Both the position numbers and the translations under genes were made by a program. Under the pieces are notes generated by a model. The model did no database searches, had not been told where the DNA came from, and was given only the letters and a program-made list of their open reading frames with translations. From UBA7672 sp965279085 (lineage in GTDB: Bacteria > Pseudomonadota > Alphaproteobacteria > Caulobacterales > Hyphomonadaceae), in NCBI GenBank assembly GCA_965279085.1, contig OZ257149.1, positions 2,232,001-2,296,000 of the forward strand: a stretch of 64,000 nt of DNA, read 5' to 3'. Shown piece after piece: positions 35,191-42,322 of this stretch. Each line of letters opens with the position of its first letter. Position 1 is the stretch's first letter.

Positions 35191-37038
35191 CTAGGTGAGC
35201 TTCACCACACCCGGCGCGACTTCCGCCGCGAAGAGAGCGGCGACGTCGGTGGCGCGGTGGTCCTGGGCGACGCGTTGGTTGACGTAGCCCTTGTCGGTGA
35301 TTTCGCCGGCGTCGAGCGACGGGGGCGTCGTCAGCACCTTGAAGCGGCCGATGCGGCGGGAGGAGCCGGGCTGGGTGTCGTTGAAGGCCATCAGCTTGTG
35401 GGCGACGTTGGTGGTGAACTCGGTGACGGCTTTCACGGGATCGCCCCCGGCGGCTTCCATCGCGGCTTTCATCGCGGCGGGAGACGGCCAGAGAAGTGCG
35501 CCGATGTATTTCTTGTCCTGGCCGCAGATAACGGCGTCGCCCACGAGCGGCGCGCAGGCTGCCACGACATCGGGCCGGAGCGTTCCCACAGAGACCCATG
35601 TGCCGCTGTCGAGCTTGAAGTCTTCGGTGACGCGGCCGTCGAAGACGAGGCCTTTTTCGGGATGGTCGGGATCCTCGAAGCGGGCGGCGTCGCCGAGGCA
35701 GTAGAAGCCTTCCGCGTCGAACACTTCCTTGTTCTTCTCGGGAAGGTTGAGATAGCCGCTCATGACGGTCGGCCCCTTCACACGCACTTCCATCTTGGCC
35801 CCCACGGGCGCGAGCTTGAGCGTGATGCCCGGCAGCGGCACGCCGACCATGCCGACGCGTTCGAGCACCCAGTGCGTCATCGTCACGCCCTGCGTTTCGG
35901 TGGCGCCGTACATGGTGAGCAGCGGGATGCGCATGCCGGTGGCGGCGATCGAGAGCTTCTGCAGGCGGTCGTAGAGGTCGTCAGACAGCGTGGCGCCGCC
36001 ATAGATGAAGGCGCGCATGCGGGAGAACACGGCATCGCGCAGCTCGACATCGGCCTCCATTGCTTCGGCCAGCATGCCGAACGCGATCGGCGCGGAGCCG
36101 AAGGCCTGCGGGCGCACTTCCTTGAGATTTGCGATGGTGGTCTGGAACAGGCCGGGCATCGGCCTGCCCTCGTCGATGTGGAAGGTGCCGCCCAGCGACA
36201 GCACGTTGTTGAAGTTCACATTGCCGCCCGAGATATGGCTCCAGGGCATCCAGTCGAGCGCCATGCCGATCTCGTCGGGGTCGTCTGGCGGCAGCTCGAT
36301 GCCACCGCGCGCGGCGATCTGCGCGGTCATCTGGCCCTGTGTCTGCGGGGTCGGCTTGGGCATGCCGGTGGAGCCCGAGGTGAAGAGGTACTTGCCGACC
36401 GTGTCGGGGCCGAGCCAGTCCATCGCGGTGTCCACGACAGATGTGGCGGGCGTCTCAGCGAGCTTCGCGAACGGTTCGGAGCCCTCGGAGCCATCGGCCG
36501 AGATGATCGAGACGCCTTCCAGCGGGAGCGCGGCGAGCGCCTTGCGGAAGGGGTCCATGGTCTGGACGAAGATGGCTTTCGGCTTCACGGCGTTGAAGCA
36601 GTGTTTCAGCTTCGCGAAGTCGGACGACATGACGGAGTAGGCCATCGAGATCGGCGTGGCGGGCGCGCCGATGCGCTGGGACGCAAGCGACATCAGCGCG
36701 TGCTCGATGGAGTTGCCCGAGAGGATGAGCAGCGGCGCATCGGGGCCGAGGCCGCGATCCAGCAGGGCCTGCGCGAGGGAGCGCGTGATCTTCGCGGCCT
36801 CGCCATAGGTGACTGTGCGCCATGGCCCATGATTGGGCGCGCGCTGTTTCAGCCAGGCGCGGTCGGGGTGGATGCCCGCGCGCTCGTCCAGCGCGTGGGG
36901 GATGGAGCGCGGGGCGGCGCCCATGGGGGAGCGCGAGCGCAGGTAGACCACGCCGCCCTCGCCCCGCGTGACCTCGATATCAGGGCCCCGATAGGGCAGT
37001 TTCCTGAACGGGGGCAGTGCGCCTGCGTCCGCTGACAT
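35191..37038 (-). CDS. AMP-dependent acyl-CoA synthetase, feruloyl-CoA synthase-like
   Basis: The adenylate-forming enzyme of 615 residues has the P-loop motif FTSGSTGMPKP, the adenine motif MYGATETQG and the hinge region with GDAARFED. The C-terminal lysine region is GEITDKGYVNQR. Length, the N-terminal segment with LKQRAPNHGPWRTVTYGEA, and the overall motif set resemble feruloyl-CoA synthases (Fcs), which activate aromatic acids, more than FadD. The Lys/Gly pair after the P-loop is PKP rather than the usual PKG. The upstream region contains a 13-base element also present in the tetR promoter at 45.7 kb. Confidence 0.85.
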   Translation of the reverse strand: MSADAGALPPFRKLPYRGPDIEVTRGEGGVVYLRSRSPMGAAPRSIPHALDERAGIHPDRAWLKQRAPNHGPWRTVTYGEAAKITRSLAQALLDRGLGPDAPLLILSGNSIEHALMSLASQRIGAPATPISMAYSVMSSDFAKLKHCFNAVKPKAIFVQTMDPFRKALAALPLEGVSIISADGSEGSEPFAKLAETPATSVVDTAMDWLGPDTVGKYLFTSGSTGMPKPTPQTQGQMTAQIAARGGIELPPDDPDEIGMALDWMPWSHISGGNVNFNNVLSLGGTFHIDEGRPMPGLFQTTIANLKEVRPQAFGSAPIAFGMLAEAMEADVELRDAVFSRMRAFIYGGATLSDDLYDRLQKLSIAATGMRIPLLTMYGATETQGVTMTHWVLERVGMVGVPLPGITLKLAPVGAKMEVRVKGPTVMSGYLNLPEKNKEVFDAEGFYCLGDAARFEDPDHPEKGLVFDGRVTEDFKLDSGTWVSVGTLRPDVVAACAPLVGDAVICGQDKKYIGALLWPSPAAMKAAMEAAGGDPVKAVTEFTTNVAHKLMAFNDTQPGSSRRIGRFKVLTTPPSLDAGEITDKGYVNQRVAQDHRATDVAALFAAEVAPGVVKLT

Positions 37039-37069
37039 GAGCTTCCTCTCCGGTCGTCTTCTTTTGACC

Positions 37070-37082
37070 AGACAGTATCAAG
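37070..37082 (+). promoter_or_regulatory. Putative operator upstream of acyl-CoA synthetase
   Basis: AGACAGTATCAAG matches AGACAGTGTCAAG (45706-45718, in the promoter of the TetR gene) at 12 of 13 positions. Here it overlaps the imperfect palindrome TTGA-N10-TCAA (37064-37081), 32 bases before the acyl-CoA synthetase start. It could be a site for the same TetR regulator. Confidence 0.35.
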
Positions 37083-37149
37083 GCGCGGTGACACGCCAAC
37101 TCCCATTCCCGTCAACTTGACACGACGCGACACGAGCTCACTGGCGCCG

Positions 37150-37968
37150 CTAGGGAAATTCGTCTCCGGCGGAATCGGGAAATTCGGACATCCGGACTTT
37201 TGCCGAATCGGCGGATTCGCCGGATTCGCCGGATTCGTCGGATTCGTCCGATTCGGGTTGCCAGGCTTCTCCGTCATCGCCGGACGCGCCCATTTCCTCC
37301 GGCCAGAAGTCCATGTGGCGGCCGCAGGCGGGACAGCGGTCGCGCACAGAGCGGCTGTCTTCCAGCTTCCGTCTCTCTTCCATCTGCCTCAGCGCGTAGT
37401 GCGTCGCCTCGTGCAGCATGTTGAAGTCGGCCCGCCGCTCAGCCCACCATCGGGTCAAGCGCTCGCGCTCCGAGCGCCAGTGCGCCGACTCGCGCTCGTC
37501 GGCGGCCTGCTCGGCTTCGGCAAAACGGACGGCGAGACGGACGGCGCGGTCCGCATCCTCCAGCCGGCCCTGCATGAGAAGATCGTTCGCCATCGCAAGC
37601 GCGACCTTGCGGGCGGGCGTGTCCGCCTCCGCCGTCGCCACGTTGGCGAGCCCGGCGGGCGTTACCTCCGCAACCTCCGCCTGCGCGTCTTCGATGGCGG
37701 TGCGCATCGCCTCCCCATCGCGCTGCCGGGCCTTGCGCTCGGCGGCGGTGAAATGGGCGGCCATCAGGCGGGCCTCCGCCGCGCGTTCGGCGTCGCGCAC
37801 CGCGACCAGATCCTTGCGCCGCCATTTCCCGTTGCGCGCCCAGCTCGCGAGCGTCGAGCGCGGAATGCGAAGCGCCTCCGCAACATCGGCCTGCGTCTCC
37901 CCCGCCCGCACGCGCCGCTCCGCCTCGAAGATCACGTCCAGGAAATTGTCGCTTTGTCGTCCGTACAT
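37150..37968 (-). CDS. HTH protein with zinc knuckle and acidic Ser/Asp/Glu tail (phage-like)
   Basis: The gene encodes 272 residues. Residues about 20-45 (AGETQADVAEALRIPRSTLASWA) form a helix-turn-helix like those at the N terminus of phage terminase small subunits. A long, highly charged helical region (60-190) follows, then a CPACGRH zinc-type motif near 213. The tail (235-265) is built from Asp/Glu/Ser triplets encoded by five tandem 9-bp units (37213-37257). The architecture suggests a DNA-binding protein from a mobile element. Nothing else of a prophage is nearby, so the gene may be a domesticated remnant. The product's role is unknown. Confidence 0.65.
   Translation of the reverse strand: MYGRQSDNFLDVIFEAERRVRAGETQADVAEALRIPRSTLASWARNGKWRRKDLVAVRDAERAAEARLMAAHFTAAERKARQRDGEAMRTAIEDAQAEVAEVTPAGLANVATAEADTPARKVALAMANDLLMQGRLEDADRAVRLAVRFAEAEQAADERESAHWRSERERLTRWWAERRADFNMLHEATHYALRQMEERRKLEDSRSVRDRCPACGRHMDFWPEEMGASGDDGEAWQPESDESDESGESGESADSAKVRMSEFPDSAGDEFP
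37213..37257. repeat. Tandem 9-bp repeats encoding the acidic tail
   Basis: Five contiguous units follow GGATTCGCC: two exact copies, two GGATTCGTC and one diverged CGATTCGGG. They lie in frame in the gene above and code for Glu/Asp-Ser steps, so copy-number changes would lengthen or shorten the tail by three residues each. Confidence 0.85.
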
Positions 37969-38297
37969 GCCTGCCTCCTTGCTGGGAGCAGTATACGGCC
38001 GGCGGAGGGGGTGTAGGATAACTTTCCTATTTGATTAAGCTAACGCTTTGGAATGGATTAGGATTCTCGCGTTGGTTGTGGGGAAAACTGCTGGGCAACT
38101 CAGCTGAAAAGCTGATCTGGCAACCGTCGAGTTCGAGACTCGGGCCAAAAACCTTTTAAAAGGAGAGCTGAAACGACCGGGGGGTTTGGTGATGCACAGC
38201 TCGTCGAGAAGCTGGCGCCGCTTGGGGTCCACGAGATCGAGCGCAATCTCGCGAATAAGCTCAGTGGGAACCGCTTCACCACCGCGTTCATGCTGCA
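37969..38297. other. 329-base intergenic stretch of lower GC
   Basis: The line 38041-38100 has about 48 percent GC, well below the roughly 65 percent typical of the flanks. A minus-strand frame at 38035-38346 shows 103 codons, but without a recognised family or clear start signal. A short T-arm-like hairpin (around 38128-38145) is not accompanied by the rest of a tRNA. I see no other gene. Confidence 0.5.
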
Positions 38298-39260
38298 ATG
38301 TCTGACGGCAATCGGGACAGCATCGCCTCGTACATCGGCGCAGCACTGATCGTCATTGGTCTGACGGCGCTTGGCCCGATCTCAGCAACGCTGGATCAGC
38401 AAAAGCGTCAGCATGCGGAAGCAAGCTATCAGGCCGCCATAGAAGAGCAGCGGGCCGTTGCGGTTCTGGTCCTTGACCCACGTAAACAGGCCGTGGCCAC
38501 CGAGGAGCGCGAACGCCGCCGAGAGCAACGAGAGGCCGACGACCTTGAAGTCCAGCGGGCCGCAGCCGACTGGACCTTCGTACAGGCGTTGTTTGGCATT
38601 CTCGGTTTTGGCGGGTTGGTTGTCACCGCTTTCTACGCGCACCGAACTTGGAAAACTGCCGAACGCGCGCTGTATGGCATCGAGCGGCCAATAATTCTGG
38701 TCGATGTGTTTCCCAACGACCGCCCCTTGCCTGCGGGGGCTGACTCCGCGCGCGGCGTCTTTCGGGTAGAGGTAAGGAACGTTGGCGAAAGCCTCGCCAA
38801 CGTAGTGATGGTGAGTGGTCGCTTTCTGGTCGTTCCACCAGAGAGTGGCGTACCCAAAGCGTCTGCTCTTGGCCCGTTCGAAGAGTCCTGCCTTTGCATT
38901 CTCATTGAAGAGCGTCGGCTGATCCCGAAGGAGAAGGCCGACGAAATCTTCGTGCAACGTGGAATGCCGCTCACTGAACTGCAGGCCACCGAGGTCAGAG
39001 AGCGGCGCGCGATTGGCTACTTCATCGCCAATGTTGTCTACGTCGACACCCTGGAGCAGCTGAGGCAAACGCTCGCCGTCTTCGTCTTCGATCCACCCAC
39101 CTCGTCTTATGCTTACGGGCGATTTCTCCAGATCATGAACGGCGACCATTTGTTGAAGGGACGCGGCCTCACTGAGGCAAAAGAGGCCCAGCGAACGATG
39201 CTCAGTGCTCAAATTCCCATTCTCTGGGGCGCTTTGAAGCGAGAAGCCGAGAAGGAATAG
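38298..39260 (+). CDS. Two-helix membrane protein with coiled coil and beta-rich C-terminal domain
   Basis: The gene encodes 320 residues. A first membrane helix (YIGAALIVIGLTALGPISA) and a second (TFVQALFGILGFGGLVVTAFYA) flank a charged coiled coil (about 33-90, rich in Glu/Arg/Gln). A soluble domain (130-320) with several beta strands (GVFRVEVRNVGESLANVVM, YFIANVVYVDTL) follows. The layout is like uncharacterised single-gene membrane proteins common in accessory regions. I recognise no family. The ATG at 38298 has no good ribosome-binding site, so the start is uncertain. Confidence 0.62.
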   Translation: MSDGNRDSIASYIGAALIVIGLTALGPISATLDQQKRQHAEASYQAAIEEQRAVAVLVLDPRKQAVATEERERRREQREADDLEVQRAAADWTFVQALFGILGFGGLVVTAFYAHRTWKTAERALYGIERPIILVDVFPNDRPLPAGADSARGVFRVEVRNVGESLANVVMVSGRFLVVPPESGVPKASALGPFEESCLCILIEERRLIPKEKADEIFVQRGMPLTELQATEVRERRAIGYFIANVVYVDTLEQLRQTLAVFVFDPPTSSYAYGRFLQIMNGDHLLKGRGLTEAKEAQRTMLSAQIPILWGALKREAEKE

Positions 39261-39273
39261 CGTCGCCACGGCA

Positions 39274-39357
39274 CCCTCGTGGTTCGACGGGCTCACCATG
39301 GGGGCTACTCGGCTGGTGGTGGTTCAGGCCTCATGTTGAGCCTTCGAACCACATGGC
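39274..39357. repeat. Imperfect inverted repeat (REP-like pair)
   Basis: Arm 39274-39301 (containing TGGTTCGACGGGCTCACCATG) and the reverse complement of 39329-39357 share TGGTTCGA and GGCTCA-CATG with a few mismatches and one indel. The spacer is about 27 bases. Paired repeats of this kind are typical of REP/BIME elements in intergenic DNA. Confidence 0.5.
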
Positions 39358-39509
39358 CGTGAGCGCTGAACTCGCTGGTGCGCAGGCGCCCGGCGGCGTC
39401 TGCGCCTGACAGCGCCATCCGGCTGCTTCGCAGCCAGCCCTTTCCGTCTCGCGCGCTATAGCGCGCGATACTCCGGCCCTTCGCTGTCGCTCAGGGCGTT
39501 CGTCGCTCG

Positions 39510-39530
39510 ATTTGGTCCACTGGACCAAAT
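39510..39530. repeat. Palindrome with perfect 10-bp arms
   Basis: ATTTGGTCCA (39510-39519) and TGGACCAAAT (39521-39530) are exact inverted copies around a single C. It could be a protein-binding site or part of the mobile repeat mosaic around it. No promoter is apparent beside it. Confidence 0.55.
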
Positions 39531-39590
39531 GGCGCCTGCGCCGCCGCTTCTCACCCCCACTGTGTGGGGCAGGACCTCCCCTTGTCGCCG

Positions 39591-39647
39591 CCCCCACCGT
39601 CTCGCAGCTTCGCTGCGATCCACCTCCCCCGCCTCCGGCGGGGGAGG
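39591..39647 (+). repeat. Family-A hairpin repeat, copy 1 (solitary)
   Basis: The order CCCCCACCGTC, a 7-bp hairpin TCGCAGC-TTC-GCTGCGA, GATCCA, then an 11-bp hairpin CCTCCCCCGCC-TCC-GGCGGGGGAGG repeats the layout of the two copies at 59.3 and 59.7 kb. The second hairpin has perfect arms. No gene is attached to this copy. Confidence 0.65.
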
Positions 39648-39672
39648 AAATCTGGACGGTGAACGGGCGCCG

Positions 39673-40551
39673 TCAGAGTTCGATGTGTAGCGCGCCCAGC
39701 GTGTGCGGGTCGGCGATCATGCTGATCTCGAGGATGCGGCCGTCTTCGATGACGAAGTCGATGACGGTGCGGGGCGGGCCGCCGAAGGCGAATGCCAGCG
39801 CGGCTTCGCCATCGACCAGCGCGGGTTGCGCGGCGCGCAGGCGGCCCTCGAAACGTTTCGCGACTTCCTCGCGGCCGTGAATCTCGGGCGACAGCTCGGG
39901 CGTGTCGCCGATGCGGGCGAGGCTGGCGGCGACCATCGCGGCGTCGACGCGCAGGACCACGGCGGGATCGAGGATGGCGAGCAGCGCCGCGAAATCGCCG
40001 CCGCGCGAGGCGGCGAGGAAGGCGGAGACAACCTCGCGACGGCGTTCGCGGTCTGCCCCGGGCGCGGCGGGCTGGCCCTGCACGCGGCGGCGGGCGCGGC
40101 TGGCCAGCTGTCGCGCGGCGGCGGGAGAGCGGCTGACGATGGGGGCGATGTCGTCGAATGGCAGGTTGAACATGTCGTGCAGGACGAAGGCGACACGCTC
40201 GGCCGGGGACAGGGTTTCGAGGACGACCAGCATGGCGAGGCCGATGGAGTCGGCGAGTTCGATTGTGCGCTGCGCATCTTCGGGGCTGGCGATTGATTCT
40301 GCATCGGCAATGGGTTCTTCGCGGCGCGTGCCGCGGGAGCGCAGCATGTCGAGGCAGACGCGCGCGACGACCGTGGTGAGCCAGGCGCGCAGGTTCTCGA
40401 CGGCCGACGCATCGGCGCGCGCGAGACGCAGCCACGCCTCCTGAACCGCGTCGTCGGCCTCGGCCAGCGAGCCGAGCATGCGGTGGGCGACCGAGCGCAG
40501 ATGCGCGCGGCTGGCCTCGAAGCTGCTGGCGAGGGCTTCCTTCTCCGTCAC
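39673..40551 (-). CDS. ECF-type sigma factor with SnoaL-like C-terminal domain (ECF41/SigJ-like)
   Basis: The protein of 292 residues has region 2 (about 10-75: SVAHRMLGSLAEADDAVQEAW), region 4 (about 110-160: LSPAERVAFVLHDMFNLPFDDIA) and a fused SnoaL/NTF2-like tail (175-292), the hallmark of ECF41-type sigma factors. In those the tail, not an anti-sigma protein, controls activity. GTG 40551 has GGAGG ten bases upstream. A perfect ECF41-like promoter (40588-40614, minus strand) sits upstream and indicates self-activation; its mirror image drives the divergent VOC gene. The usual linker motif WLPEP is not visible, so the subgroup assignment rests mainly on the promoters and tail. Confidence 0.88.
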   Translation of the reverse strand: MTEKEALASSFEASRAHLRSVAHRMLGSLAEADDAVQEAWLRLARADASAVENLRAWLTTVVARVCLDMLRSRGTRREEPIADAESIASPEDAQRTIELADSIGLAMLVVLETLSPAERVAFVLHDMFNLPFDDIAPIVSRSPAAARQLASRARRRVQGQPAAPGADRERRREVVSAFLAASRGGDFAALLAILDPAVVLRVDAAMVAASLARIGDTPELSPEIHGREEVAKRFEGRLRAAQPALVDGEAALAFAFGGPPRTVIDFVIEDGRILEISMIADPHTLGALHIEL

Positions 40552-40552
40552 C

Positions 40553-40579
40553 TGTCACATTCCTCCCATGCGATCCGTC
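40553..40579 (+). promoter_or_regulatory. ECF41-type promoter for the VOC-fold gene
   Basis: TGTCACA (40553-40559) and CGTC (40576-40579) are separated by exactly 16 bases, the target-promoter signature reported for ECF41 sigma factors. It faces the VOC gene, whose ATG is 45 bases downstream of the -10 element. Confidence 0.8.
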
Positions 40580-40587
40580 ATGAGGGT

Positions 40588-40614
40588 GACGGGCTGCGTC
40601 AAGCTGATGTGACA
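40588..40614 (-). promoter_or_regulatory. ECF41-type promoter for the sigma-factor gene itself
   Basis: On the minus strand, TGTCACA (40614-40608) and CGTC (40591-40588) are again 16 bases apart. It is the mirror image of the plus-strand promoter with 8 bases between the two -10 elements, and leads to the GTG start at 40551. Confidence 0.8.
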
Positions 40615-40624
40615 GGAGAGAGCC

Positions 40625-41131
40625 ATGCGAAGCGCGATCGGCACGGGCAGAAGCGGGATTTTTGTCCTGGCGCTGGCGTTCCTTGGCGGAGCGCCTCTCG
40701 CCGGGGCCCAGACAACGGAGGCCGGTTCGATGGCTGTGAGAGTGCGCTACATCGTGAACGACGTGCCGGCGGCGGTCGCCTTCTACACCGGGCAGCTCGG
40801 CTTCAAGCTCGACGTGCGGTCGGGGCCCTATTTCGCGGCGCTGTCGCGCGAGGGCGTGCAGCTGCTGCTGAGCCCGGTGACGGGACCGGGCGGCGCCTCG
40901 CAGGCGATGCCGAACGGGGACACGCCGGCGCCGGGGCAAGGCTGGAGCCGCATGGTGCTAGATACGCCGGACCTTGCGGGGGATGTGGATCGCCTGCGCA
41001 AGGCGGGCGTGAAGTTCCGGAACGAGATCGTTGTCGGGCTGGGCGGCAACCAGATCCTGCTCGACGATCCTTCGGGGAATGTCGTGGAGCTGTTCCAGTC
41101 GACGCTTGTCGCGCCCGCACAGACGCGGTGA
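40625..41131 (+). CDS. Exported VOC-fold (glyoxalase/bleomycin-resistance-like) protein
   Basis: The protein of 168 residues begins at ATG 40625, with AGGAGAG upstream. A signal-like N terminus (SGIFVLALAFLGGAPLAGAQ) is followed by one vicinal-oxygen-chelate domain: VRVRYIVNDVPAAVAFYTGQLGF, YFAALSREGVQLLLSPV and a closing ILLDDPSGNVVELFQS with the C-terminal metal-ligand type Glu. Such proteins bind or transform small electrophiles or drugs. An exported form is unusual for the family. It is the probable target of the divergent sigma factor, through a perfect ECF41-type promoter. Its TGA abuts the stop of the convergent FabH-like gene. Confidence 0.85.
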   Translation: MRSAIGTGRSGIFVLALAFLGGAPLAGAQTTEAGSMAVRVRYIVNDVPAAVAFYTGQLGFKLDVRSGPYFAALSREGVQLLLSPVTGPGGASQAMPNGDTPAPGQGWSRMVLDTPDLAGDVDRLRKAGVKFRNEIVVGLGGNQILLDDPSGNVVELFQSTLVAPAQTR

Positions 41132-42253
41132 TTACGCCGCCTTCTCCACGAACACCGTGCCGGCGGAGTAGCCCGCGCCGAAGGAGCAGATGAGACCTTT
41201 TTCGCCGGGCTTGAAATCCGCGCTGTGCTTGTGGAAGGCGATGATGGAGCCGGCGCTGGATGTGTTGGCGTAGGTGTCGAGGACGGTGGGGCTTTCATCC
41301 TCGCTGGCTTCGTGGCCGAGGACGCGTTCGGCGATGAGGCGGTTCATGCCGGCGTTGGCCTGGTGCAGCCACATGCGCTTGAGGTCTGTCGGCTTGAGGC
41401 CGAGGCGGTCCATCTCTGACTGGATCATGTTGGAGACGAGCGGCACGACTTCCTTGAACACTTTGCGGCCTTCCTGGACGAAGAGCTTGTCGGTGGCGCC
41501 GACACCTTCGGGGGCGGCGCGGTTGAGGAAGCCGAAATTGTTGCGGATGTTGTTCGAGAACTGGGTCTTCAGGTGCGTGCCGAGGATGGACCAGGCGCCC
41601 TTGGGCGCGATCTCTTCCGCCTCGATCAGGACGGCGGTGGAGACATCGCCGAAGATGAAGTGGCTGTCGCGGTCGGTGAAGTTGAGGTGGCCGGAGCAGA
41701 TTTCCGGGTTGACCATCAGCACTGTCTTCGCGTGGCCCGCGCGCACGAAATCCGCGCCGGTCTGGATGCCGAAGGTGGCGGAGGAACAGGCGACGTTCAT
41801 GTCGAAGGCGAAGCCTTCCGCGCCCAGCGCCGCCTGCACCTCGACGGCCATGGCGGGATAGGCGCGCTGCATGTTGGAGGCGGCGCAGATGACCGCGTCG
41901 ATGTCCTTCCCCGTGCGGCCGACGCGCTCGAGCGCCTGCTTCGCGGAGGCGACGGCGATTTCGGCGAGGATGGAGATCTGGTCGTTGGGGCGTTCGGGGA
42001 TGTGGGGGCGCATCACGGCGGGATCGATGACGCCGGATTTTTCGACGACATAGCGCGACTTGATGCCCGAGGCCTTCTCGATGAATTCGACGGAGGAGTG
42101 TTGTTTCGCCTGCACCGTTCCGGCGGCGATGGCGTCTGCGTTGGCGGCGTTCCAGTTGTCGGTCCAGGCATTGAGGCTGGCGACGAGCTCCGCATTCGAG
42201 ATGGAGTTCGGCGGCGTGTAGAGGCCGGTGGACGAGATGACGGGACGGGACAT
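41132..42253 (-). CDS. Beta-ketoacyl-ACP synthase III (FabH)-like enzyme
   Basis: The thiolase-fold enzyme of 373 residues has the FabH triad Cys156 (MNVACSSATFG), His297 (LHQANAGMN) and Asn330 (DTYANTSSAGS). FabH initiates fatty-acid synthesis from acyl-CoA and malonyl-ACP. The length exceeds the typical 320 residues because of an insertion-rich N-terminal half (about 35-60), so it is probably a FabH2-type or secondary-metabolite paralogue rather than the housekeeping enzyme. ATG 42253 is chosen because TGAGG precedes it by six bases; a TTG at 42265 is the alternative. Confidence 0.87.
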   Translation of the reverse strand: MSRPVISSTGLYTPPNSISNAELVASLNAWTDNWNAANADAIAAGTVQAKQHSSVEFIEKASGIKSRYVVEKSGVIDPAVMRPHIPERPNDQISILAEIAVASAKQALERVGRTGKDIDAVICAASNMQRAYPAMAVEVQAALGAEGFAFDMNVACSSATFGIQTGADFVRAGHAKTVLMVNPEICSGHLNFTDRDSHFIFGDVSTAVLIEAEEIAPKGAWSILGTHLKTQFSNNIRNNFGFLNRAAPEGVGATDKLFVQEGRKVFKEVVPLVSNMIQSEMDRLGLKPTDLKRMWLHQANAGMNRLIAERVLGHEASEDESPTVLDTYANTSSAGSIIAFHKHSADFKPGEKGLICSFGAGYSAGTVFVEKAA

Positions 42254-42322
42254 GAAGCGCCTCAAAATGACTGCGGCTGGTTTAGCCCCGGTCCGCGATA
42301 CCGTCGAGTAGTCTCTCCAGCG

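Larger units (their letters stand above)
39261..39672. other. 412-base hairpin-rich intergenic mosaic
   Basis: No convincing gene is visible. In order it holds the REP-like pair, an 18-base palindrome CGCGCGCTATAGCGCGCG (39450-39467), a near-perfect palindrome with 10-bp arms ATTTGGTCCA (39510-39530) and one copy of the family-A repeat (39591-39647). It separates the coiled-coil membrane protein from the sigma-factor gene, which reads toward it. Confidence 0.6.

Noticed and set aside
35257..37035. Plus-strand frame of 592 codons opposite the acyl-CoA synthetase
   Set aside because: His/Gly/Arg-rich mirror frame; the minus-strand gene has clear adenylate-forming motifs.
37213..37257. Short tandem repeats as a possible CRISPR array
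   Set aside because: Units are 9 bp without spacers and lie in frame within a coding sequence.
38120..38160. T-arm-like hairpin (TCGAG, loop TTCGAGA, CTCGG) suggesting a tRNA remnant or attachment site
   Set aside because: The matching acceptor stem, D-arm and anticodon arm cannot be found upstream, and position 60 of the T loop would be wrong. Chance hairpins of five base pairs are common.
38035..38346. Minus-strand frame of 103 codons upstream of the coiled-coil membrane protein
   Set aside because: Part of the peptide looks protein-like, but there is no start signal, no homologue that I recognise and it overlaps the start of the plus-strand gene. Kept only as an intergenic note.
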